From a bacterium (GTDB taxonomy: Bacteria; Patescibacteriota; 4484-211), in contig JALUVT010000133.1 in assembly GCA_027020325.1 (NCBI GenBank), forward strand, positions 1-6,368: a stretch of 6,368 nt of DNA. Reading direction: 5' to 3'. Shown one piece after another: positions 1-5,602 of this stretch. Every line of letters starts with the position of its first letter. Position 1 is the stretch's first letter. A program made the position numbers and the translations under genes. The notes under the pieces are model-generated. The model was given only the letters and a program-made list of their open reading frames with translations, made no database searches and was not told where the DNA came from.

Positions 1-3000
1 TTTCTTTAGTATAGGGAAAACTTATCGTTACATCCTGCTTAAAACTAGACTTATAGGGAGTACCATTAACCAAAACTTGCAAGTCATAACCAAAAGCTAA
101 TGGACGAATATTCTTTTGTTTCGCTAATTGAGCTGTTGGAGTGGCGATAATTGTTACTGTTCCCGATTGAGTAATCGCCCCCGCCGGGACACTAATCACT
201 GCTCCATTCTGCAAAGTTATTGTTGCCGGACTAGTAGCATTAAAATTCTGCGATACCGATGGAGGGACCGTAAACTTAGCCTCTTCTAAAACAAGATCTT
301 GTTTCTCCGAAGCTTCATCAACAACAACCAAATATTCTTTGCTTTGATAAAGCTTTCCTTCGGGACTATTATAATCAGCTCCAACATGCCAAGTATCACC
401 TTGAGTAACATTCAAGGTAAAGTCACCATTAAAACTCATTGTCTCGGCATGAGCTCCTGATTCAGACCAAGCCCAAACAAAAGCCTCCTGCTTCTTTCCA
501 TTTAAAAATATGCTCCCTTTAATAACGGCATCAGCAGATTTATATTTTAAGGTAACCTTCTTTGTCTCCCCTTTCTTTATAGTAACTTCTTTAAAATCTG
601 GATTCATATAACCGATATCAGACGGGGCACCAGAACCAACTTGGTAAGTTCCTGCCGGAACCTTTAATGTAGCTACTCCAGCTGCAGCCAAATCTCCCGT
701 ATGAATACCGCCCTTACCTCCAAATTTATCTCCAGGTTGGCCGGGCTGACCCAAATTACTATCAGCGAAAACAAAGACTCCATCGAGTTTCTTCCCTTGG
801 GGGTCTAATACTGTAACTTCTAAGGTAGCATTAGCTTTTAGAAGGGTAAAATTTTTCGTGGCCTTACCCCCGGGCTTAACCTCGGTTTTAGCATCATCGG
901 GGGGAATCATCATATAACCAGAGTCTGGCGGAACAAACACGCCCAAAAACCAAGCCGTTCCACCCAAAACATCTAGAGTATATTTACCTGTCTGAGGATC
1001 AACAAAAGCATCTTTCATCCCTCCGGTCGGAGAATGAGCAAAAACCTCTATCTGCTGACCCTTTACCAAATTACCATCCTCGTCTCTTATTTCCCCAACA
1101 ATTTGCGCATCATTCTTTTTAACTGTAATCACAATATTTTTGGTCTCACCATCTTTAATCTTAATCTCCTTGCTCATTAAGGCTGAATATTCAGAACCCG
1201 GAGGTAAAAAGAGGTTTATCTGCCAAGCTCCTGCTGGAACACTTAAAGAAAAACTACCATTGCTTAATTCTGTCCCCGGACCAGGAATTGGATCTCCGCC
1301 CGCCCTCATTGCTTCTACCCAGCCAAACAACTCATTCATTGTCTGCCCTTGAGAATCTTTAACAACCCCTTTAATTTTTGCACTCGCCGTCACCATCGTA
1401 AAATTAATTCCTTTAACAGTCTCTTTTTCTTTTATCTTCACCCTTCGCGGTGGTCCGCTCATATAAACATAACCATTACCCTCCCGAGGTGTAACCTCCC
1501 ATTCTCCGGGAGATACTAAAAGATCAAAAACTCCATCTTTCCCTGTTGTCGCCTCAGTCCATCCCCCATCACTAGGACTCCAGGCCTCCACCATTATTCC
1601 TTCAATACCCTTCCCCTTTTCATTCATAACCTTACCCTTAATATGCTCATTTTTCTTCACCAATTTAATTGTTCCCAAATCTTTAGTCTCATTATCCTTC
1701 AAAGTAAAAGGAGGCATAGAAGGGAGAGTATAACTTTGATCATCCAAGAAAACATTAAGACTATACTGCCCCGCCGGAACATTAATACTAAAAGTTCCAT
1801 CCGGATTAAGACCACCGCCCGATCCCTTTCCATCAATACTCCTCACATCAACCCCTCCCCCCGGAGCCGGCTTCCCATCGGGATAAACAATTTTCCCCTT
1901 CACCACCGCCGAGGCCTTAACCACTGTAAAATTAATAGTTGTCGTTTCTGCACTATTATCTTTAGCAAAAGAAACTAACTTCGGCGGCGCCATATAAGCC
2001 CAATCAGCCGGTTTTTGCTGCCCTTGCTCATCCCAAACTGGATTAAGCATAACCTCCCACTCTCCTCCAGATACTCCTAATTGATAAGTCCCATCACTCT
2101 GCACTTCAGCGGAAATCCATTGCCGCCCTCCTCTAAGATTAGCTCCAACGGAAACATTTTTAGGAATAGAACCATCCTTAAAAGTAACCTTCCCTTTAAT
2201 AACTTTTACCGGAACCCGCAAACTAATATCACCCAAATCAACCTGCCCTCCTTGATAAGTCAACTTAGGCAGATTCTCAGGGGGAAGATAATTACTTCCC
2301 GGCCCCAACCAAACTTCTAAAATATAATCATCAGTAGTTGCTGAATAAAAACTAAAGAAACCATTTTGATCTGTCCCCCCTTGGTAAGCAACACTGTAAT
2401 CAAGGTTATGCAACTCTACTCCAATACCAGGAACACCTTGCCCGTTAGGATCAACAATCCGTCCTTTAATTAAATCGCCCAAACAAAAAGCCCCATTTTG
2501 CTCTCCCTCAACTTCCCAAAGCGGCTCACCGTTTTGTGCCGCCTTACCAACTGCAATTCGCAACCCATGACAGCCATCACGCGGAGAATTAACAACACCA
2601 CTAAGAACAACCGAGACCTTAGTCCCCGCACTAAGCGAGGAAGTGAAACCCAAAGAAACACTATTGGGCGCCTGTCCCGGATCATGCGGAAACAAAGAAA
2701 CGCCCGTCAAACCAGTACTACTTACTAATGAAGCCTGAGAAAAATTTACCTGATCACTATCAGCTGGCTGTTCTGGTGTATTGGGGTTATAAAAAGTATT
2801 AATATTAATTGCCCCCATCTCCCCAGTCCCCAAATTTAAATCATTAGGAACTGTGAAAGAAAATGTATAAGAAGTTGTTTGTCCCGTAGCAGAATCAGAA
2901 ACGGTGACTTTAAATGAATCCTCGAAAGCAACTGCAAAAACCTGTGCTACCAACAAAAATAGGAAAAAAACAGTAATCGAAGGAAAAACAACCAAAAATA

Positions 3001-3034
3001 ATTTCTTAAAATTTAAAAGGCGTTGCCAAAACAT
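1..3034 (-). CDS. Large secreted surface protein with eight carboxypeptidase-regulatory-like beta domains (partial, C-terminus beyond window)
   Basis: The frame is open from the ATG at 3034 to base 2, giving 1011 codons without a stop; the C-terminus lies outside. The start is fixed because an in-frame TAG (3041-3043) sits just upstream with no other start between. Residues 1-34/36 form a signal peptide, so the protein is exported. Residues 37-188 form a beta-rich domain with two cysteines (C155, C184). From residue 189 eight degenerate domains follow, starting near 189, 279, 378, 465, 554, 645, 738 and 838. Each opens with an IKGxV-type strand and D-x-x-G turn, has a 'dG.f.l.VpaG.w.v' core, and ends with a 'k.Ge...v.ft' strand; this matches carboxypeptidase-regulatory-like/prealbumin-like beta sandwiches. 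From about 932 a different domain begins (PAG, FGYDL, TISFPYT motifs), perhaps ZU5-like. Such proteins usually act in adhesion or as surface stalks. No catalytic motif is visible. The ligand and the anchoring mode are unknown. Confidence 0.9.
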   Translation of the reverse strand, partial: MFWQRLLNFKKLFLVVFPSITVFFLFLLVAQVFAVAFEDSFKVTVSDSATGQTTSYTFSFTVPNDLNLGTGEMGAININTFYNPNTPEQPADSDQVNFSQASLVSSTGLTGVSLFPHDPGQAPNSVSLGFTSSLSAGTKVSVVLSGVVNSPRDGCHGLRIAVGKAAQNGEPLWEVEGEQNGAFCLGDLIKGRIVDPNGQGVPGIGVELHNLDYSVAYQGGTDQNGFFSFYSATTDDYILEVWLGPGSNYLPPENLPKLTYQGGQVDLGDISLRVPVKVIKGKVTFKDGSIPKNVSVGANLRGGRQWISAEVQSDGTYQLGVSGGEWEVMLNPVWDEQGQQKPADWAYMAPPKLVSFAKDNSAETTTINFTVVKASAVVKGKIVYPDGKPAPGGGVDVRSIDGKGSGGGLNPDGTFSINVPAGQYSLNVFLDDQSYTLPSMPPFTLKDNETKDLGTIKLVKKNEHIKGKVMNEKGKGIEGIMVEAWSPSDGGWTEATTGKDGVFDLLVSPGEWEVTPREGNGYVYMSGPPRRVKIKEKETVKGINFTMVTASAKIKGVVKDSQGQTMNELFGWVEAMRAGGDPIPGPGTELSNGSFSLSVPAGAWQINLFLPPGSEYSALMSKEIKIKDGETKNIVITVKKNDAQIVGEIRDEDGNLVKGQQIEVFAHSPTGGMKDAFVDPQTGKYTLDVLGGTAWFLGVFVPPDSGYMMIPPDDAKTEVKPGGKATKNFTLLKANATLEVTVLDPQGKKLDGVFVFADSNLGQPGQPGDKFGGKGGIHTGDLAAAGVATLKVPAGTYQVGSGAPSDIGYMNPDFKEVTIKKGETKKVTLKYKSADAVIKGSIFLNGKKQEAFVWAWSESGAHAETMSFNGDFTLNVTQGDTWHVGADYNSPEGKLYQSKEYLVVVDEASEKQDLVLEEAKFTVPPSVSQNFNATSPATITLQNGAVISVPAGAITQSGTVTIIATPTAQLAKQKNIRPLAFGYDLQVLVNGTPYKSSFKQDVTISFPYTKE
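242..2470 (-). repeat. Eight degenerate protein-level beta-domain repeats inside the surface protein
   Basis: Eight units of roughly 87-100 residues begin at about 2470, 2200, 1903, 1642, 1375, 1102, 823 and 523. Openings include IKGRIVDPNGQG, IKGKVTFKDG, VKGKIVYPDGK, IKGKVMNEKGKG, IKGVVKDSQGQ, IVGEIRDEDGN, LEVTVLDPQGK and IKGSIFLNGK. Mid-unit cores include SINVPAGQYSLNV, DLLVSPGEWEV and SLSVPAGAWQINL. The repeat is visible only in protein; at DNA level the units have diverged, so this is old duplication rather than a recent tandem array. Unit 7 has a Gly-rich insertion (GQPGQPGDKFGGKGG), and units 2 and 8 are the most divergent. Confidence 0.85.
2927..3034 (-). other. Signal peptide of the large surface protein
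   Basis: The first 34-36 residues have a basic N-region (R5, K10, K11), a long hydrophobic core from L12 to V32 (LFLVVFPSITVFFLFLLVAQ), and small residues for signal peptidase I cleavage: VFA at 32-34 or AVA at 34-36. There is no lipobox cysteine, so Sec export with type I cleavage is more likely than lipoprotein processing. Which of the two cleavage sites is used cannot be decided by eye. Confidence 0.8.
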
Positions 3035-3057
3035 GGGCAGCTATTAGACTACAAAAT

Positions 3058-3087
3058 ACTTTAAAATGAGGTAACAAAAGCTGTCAA
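3058..3087 (-). promoter_or_regulatory. Putative sigma70-type promoter for the surface protein gene
   Basis: On the minus strand a perfect TTGACA (3087-3082) is followed after 18 bp by TAAAGT (3063-3058), which matches four of six TATAAT positions. Transcription would start near 3051, leaving a leader of roughly 17 nt before the ATG at 3034. That leader shows no Shine-Dalgarno purine run. The position in the short gap after the preceding stop supports independent transcription of the surface gene. Confidence 0.55.
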
Positions 3088-3139
3088 GAAGTAAAATAAA
3101 AACATGCGCAAGGCGTATTTACCTTATAATAAAAACCAA

Positions 3140-3352
3140 TTAAACCTCAAAGAGAAATTCTTCTTCCCCCTCCCCAACATTTGCAAGCCCTTGTTTAGCC
3201 AAAACTCGCTCGACCAAAAGTTGAAAAGCTAGCCGTACACAAGCGTCTTCTTGCGACAAACTTGTCCCTTCTTCAAAAGGTAATTGTGATGGCAAAACCA
3301 CCTGCACGGACTGGAAGCGGAGTGGAGGGCTAACTTTCGTCCGTCGCGACAT
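3140..3352 (-). CDS. Small hypothetical protein, 70 residues
   Basis: I do not recognise this protein. It starts MSRRTKVSPPLRF, is predicted to be soluble (no membrane segment or signal peptide), contains a likely amphipathic helix around residues 38-58 (EDACVRLAFQLLVERVLAKQG), and ends in an acidic tail (EGEEEFLFEV). It has one cysteine. The frame could begin at a TTG at 3370, but that codon lies in the spacer immediately upstream of a good extended -10 box and follows directly after an in-frame TAA, so the ATG at 3352 is preferred. It ends in TAA. It lies between the envelope operon and the surface protein gene, with its own promoter. A basic head, helix and acidic tail could suit a small regulatory or binding protein, but no function can be assigned. 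Confidence 0.6.
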   Translation of the reverse strand: MSRRTKVSPPLRFQSVQVVLPSQLPFEEGTSLSQEDACVRLAFQLLVERVLAKQGLANVGEGEEEFLFEV

Positions 3353-3358
3353 ATTAAA

Positions 3359-3387
3359 AATATAGCACAATTAGGCTATTAAACCAA
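3359..3387 (-). promoter_or_regulatory. Extended -10 promoter of the 70-residue gene, probably leaderless
   Basis: On the minus strand TTGGTT (3387-3382) is followed after exactly 17 bp by TATATT (3364-3359), five of six matches to TATAAT. A TGC directly before it gives the TGn extended -10 element. Only six bases (TTTAAT) separate the -10 box from the ATG at 3352, so a start 7 nt downstream of the box would fall on the A of the ATG. The message would then have no leader and no ribosome binding site. Confidence 0.55.
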
Positions 3388-3421
3388 TATTTATTTTGTT
3401 AAAAAGCAAAAAAATTACAAT

Positions 3422-4066
3422 CTAAATTATCCAACTTTCAAATAATAGAGGCCAAAAATAAAAGCTATAACAGCCCAGTAAAAATCCCAGCAATAACTGT
3501 CCCACTGTATGGCGGCGTAAATATAAACGAGACCAAGCTACCAGAAAAATCCAAAGCAAAGCCAATCCATAGAAGAATAAGCTATAAATAGAATTTTTTG
3601 GAACCAGCAAATTAATAAAGACAAAAGCAGCAAAAGTATTTAAGGCAGCATGAACACTAACTTTGTAAAAAAAAGTAATAAACCACAACAAAAATAACAA
3701 CCAATAAAACTTTAGGAAAATACTCTGAATAGAAATATTTAATCCTATTTTATCTAAATTTAAAATGAGTAAAGTATAACAAAGCCAGGTAAAAGTATAA
3801 GGGAGAAGGCGTTCTCGTCGTTGGGTCGCATTCCAATCACTAATCCAACCACGCTGATAACAGAAAATAAAAAATAAAATTGGTAATAGCCAAGTCAAAG
3901 TTAAGATCAAAATTATCAGCGGGAGAAATTGGAGGTGCAATAAATTTCCTTGTTCTAATAAAAATAGAACTAATAAAGGCATCATGACTGTTGGCCCCCC
4001 GAGGCGGGAAAAAACTTGGGCCATTAGTTTTAATCTTGATTTAGGAATATGAATTAATAAAAGCAT
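3422..4066 (-). CDS. PAP2-family membrane phosphatase-like protein
   Basis: The 214-residue protein is very hydrophobic, with about six membrane segments (near 26-38, 45-69, 90-106, 119-134, 140-155 and 160-177, plus a C-terminal one near 190-208). The phosphatase signatures are visible but variant: SDWNATQRRERLLPY (76-90) at motif 1, KVSVH (K135, S137, H139) at the PSGH position, and SRLYLRRHTVGQ (S179, R180, H186, Q190) at motif 3. Known members of the PAP2 superfamily hydrolyse lipid phosphates such as phosphatidate or polyprenyl pyrophosphate at the membrane. The retained S-x-H and SR-x5-H suggest a chemically competent site, but the last motif has Gln where many PAP2 enzymes have Asp. 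The ATG overlaps the TAA of the upstream L,D-transpeptidase gene (TAATG), which implies translational coupling. It ends in TAG. Substrate is unknown; undecaprenyl pyrophosphate or a phosphatidate are candidates. Confidence 0.8.
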   Translation of the reverse strand: MLLLIHIPKSRLKLMAQVFSRLGGPTVMMPLLVLFLLEQGNLLHLQFLPLIILILTLTWLLPILFFIFCYQRGWISDWNATQRRERLLPYTFTWLCYTLLILNLDKIGLNISIQSIFLKFYWLLFLLWFITFFYKVSVHAALNTFAAFVFINLLVPKNSIYSLFFYGLALLWIFLVAWSRLYLRRHTVGQLLLGFLLGCYSFYFWPLLFESWII

Positions 4067-5067
4067 TAATCTTGAATAATGACTTTAGTTCCTACTTCAG
4101 CCCAATTATACAAACGACGCATTTCTTTGTCATCAGCCATAATGCAACCATAGGTAACATTATTTTTTCCAATATCTTTTTCCCAATAACGCACACCAGC
4201 GCTGTCCCAAGGAATACCATGAAAACCATTTTCCGATGATCCAGCAAAATAAATTCCCATCCAATAAGGCATCCAAATTTGATAATACCCCCAAGCTTTT
4301 TCAATTTTATCGAGAATTTTAAATTCCCCACTCCGTGTCTCATGATCCTGCCGTCCCAAGGAAACTGGAATCGTATGAATTAATTTATCGTTTTCGTACA
4401 TATAAACTCGTAAATCGCTTTTGACAACAACAATCTTTTTTTCTGCTTCCGCCATTTCCTGCCGCCGCTGCGCCAAGCGCCCGGCCAAAACAAACATTAA
4501 ACGCCGCAACTGTTTTAATTTAGCCAAACTAGATTGCCTTTTTCGTAACCTTTCTAGATCCTGTTTAATATCATCGACAACTGCAAATATTTCCTCCCCT
4601 TCCCTCAAATTATCATCTAAGCTTTTCTCTAAACGCTGAACTTCTTTGGGGATAATCAAATTTTGTTGCGCCAAAATCGCTTTTGATTGGCGATCAGCCA
4701 CTTCAATAAAATAGGCCGCGCGCCGCAGTTCTTTATTTCGAATCGCCGCTCGGTATTGGCTTAAGAAAAAATCTGCGGAAGCAGTTGAGATTCCCGGCAA
4801 CTCAATATCAATTCGCGAATAATTCGCTTGAACGCTCTCCGCTTTTTTCTGTAATTTATGCAACCGCAACAAAACTAAAGTCTGTTGCCAGAATTGATTA
4901 GTTTGATTTAATTTTTTTTCCTGAAGTCGAAAAGACCAAATCCCCATTCCAATTAAAAAAGAGAAAAAAGCAAACAGCTGAAGATATAAAACAAGACGCG
5001 TTATCTTTCCGACCCCAGGAAAGATTTTTCCCTTAACCATCATTTTCAATTTATTTTCAAAACTCAA
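4066..5067 (-). CDS. Membrane-anchored L,D-transpeptidase (YkuD domain) with coiled-coil stalk
   Basis: The 333-residue protein has a short basic cytoplasmic N-terminus, one membrane segment at about 25-46, a charged helical region with coiled-coil character (about 47-80 and 140-212), and a C-terminal L,D-transpeptidase catalytic domain from about 211. The active site is visible: NGFHG with H283, then VTYGCIMAD with nucleophile C308, and a final VGTKVII strand. The family forms 3-3 peptidoglycan cross-links or attaches proteins to peptidoglycan outside the membrane. The motif differs from the usual SHGC(I/V)R: Tyr replaces the residue before Gly and Met replaces the Arg. The start is uncertain: TTG at 5067 has a weak purine-rich site 7 nt upstream, while ATG at 5043 (or 5040) has none. 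Either keeps the membrane segment. It lies between the YkuK-like gene and the PAP2 gene in one probable operon. Confidence 0.9.
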   Translation of the reverse strand: MSFENKLKMMVKGKIFPGVGKITRLVLYLQLFAFFSFLIGMGIWSFRLQEKKLNQTNQFWQQTLVLLRLHKLQKKAESVQANYSRIDIELPGISTASADFFLSQYRAAIRNKELRRAAYFIEVADRQSKAILAQQNLIIPKEVQRLEKSLDDNLREGEEIFAVVDDIKQDLERLRKRQSSLAKLKQLRRLMFVLAGRLAQRRQEMAEAEKKIVVVKSDLRVYMYENDKLIHTIPVSLGRQDHETRSGEFKILDKIEKAWGYYQIWMPYWMGIYFAGSSENGFHGIPWDSAGVRYWEKDIGKNNVTYGCIMADDKEMRRLYNWAEVGTKVIIQD

Positions 5068-5074
5068 TCTTAAT

Positions 5075-5080
5075 CCACCC
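5075..5080 (-). promoter_or_regulatory. Possible ribosome binding site supporting the TTG start of the L,D-transpeptidase
   Basis: GGGTGG on the minus strand lies 7 nt before the TTG at 5067, within the longer run TAAGGGTGGA. It is only a partial match to AGGAGG but is the most Shine-Dalgarno-like sequence found before any start in the window. It favours the TTG over the ATG at 5043. Confidence 0.35.
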
Positions 5081-5091
5081 TTAGATGATTT

Positions 5092-5595
5092 TTAAGTATA
5101 ACGATCAGCAACACTGGCCGCAGCAAAAGCGCAAGGTTTTGTCTGAACCCGGAAGCCCGAAGCCCTAATCATGCCCACAATTTCATTAAGCATTAATCTC
5201 GTTTCACCCTCAAATCCAACATCGACATGAATTTCTAACTGATAACAACGAAGCAGGGACAAAGGAAAATGTTGCAAAAACTTTTGGGCTAAATTTAAAG
5301 AAAGCAGGGCTTCGTGATAAATACGATCACGCAAAAAATATTGGCGTTCCTCAACCAGACACTGCCAAAAGTAAATTCCTCCCCGCCCAATCCGGCGTAC
5401 AATAATCGCCGTCACAAAATCAACCCGCCGTGAATGTTTAACTTGAGAATCACTTCCGATTACTAATTGATATTGGGTGTGCGGATCTTGATCAATGTAT
5501 TCTTCGGTTCGTCGCAAAACTTGAAAAAAGGATAGGGAACCAACAGAAGGACTATAAAAGGGGCGTTTAAGTACAATTTCCCCTAAGTTAGACAT
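5092..5595 (-). CDS. RNase H-like protein of the YkuK family (DUF458)
   Basis: The 167-residue protein resembles Bacillus YkuK over its whole length: an N-terminal FYSPSVGSLSF stretch, the IGSDSQVK strand-turn (43-53), HVDVG (123-127), and a C-terminal AAASVADRYT. The acidic residues D49, E95, D125 and D164 are spaced as expected for an RNase H-fold metal site (inference from motif recall). The family is predicted to be a nuclease, but to my knowledge no substrate is established. There is no signal peptide, so it is cytoplasmic. The ATG at 5595 is the first possible start, since an in-frame TAA (5599-5601) precedes it. No Shine-Dalgarno site is visible in the AT-only upstream bases. It follows the glycosyltransferase stop by 7 nt and precedes the L,D-transpeptidase by 24-48 nt, so it is co-transcribed with envelope genes. 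Confidence 0.85.
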   Translation of the reverse strand: MSNLGEIVLKRPFYSPSVGSLSFFQVLRRTEEYIDQDPHTQYQLVIGSDSQVKHSRRVDFVTAIIVRRIGRGGIYFWQCLVEERQYFLRDRIYHEALLSLNLAQKFLQHFPLSLLRCYQLEIHVDVGFEGETRLMLNEIVGMIRASGFRVQTKPCAFAAASVADRYT

Positions 5596-5602
5596 AAATT
5601 AA

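Noticed and set aside
1140..2728. Plus-strand open frames of 70-111 codons (1140-1352, 1643-1978, 2081-2320, 2498-2728) and a minus-strand frame at 2470-2685
   Set aside because: They lie inside the continuous minus-strand surface-protein frame, have low-complexity or implausible protein sequences, and match no family.
1..3034. DNA-level tandem repeats, CRISPR or phage-type variation cassette in the surface gene
   Set aside because: The repetition is only at protein level; no identical repeated DNA stretches or spacer pattern were seen.
3090..3135. Possible terminator after the 70-residue gene (AAGGT...GCCTT stem near 3110-3125, then a T-rich run)
   Set aside because: The stem is about five base pairs with a wobble pair, and the T run begins about seven bases after it; too weak to call.
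3371..3421. Terminator after the PAP2 gene
   Set aside because: The region is T- and A-rich but has no GC-containing hairpin, and it overlaps the promoter of the next gene.
4092..4639. Frames at 4092-4343 (minus) and 4421-4639 (plus)
   Set aside because: Both overlap the L,D-transpeptidase, whose frame carries the full catalytic motif; these are shadows.
5093..5100. TATACT as a -10 box for an internal promoter before the L,D-transpeptidase
   Set aside because: It overlaps the last codons of the YkuK-like gene and has no acceptable -35 element at 16-18 bp.
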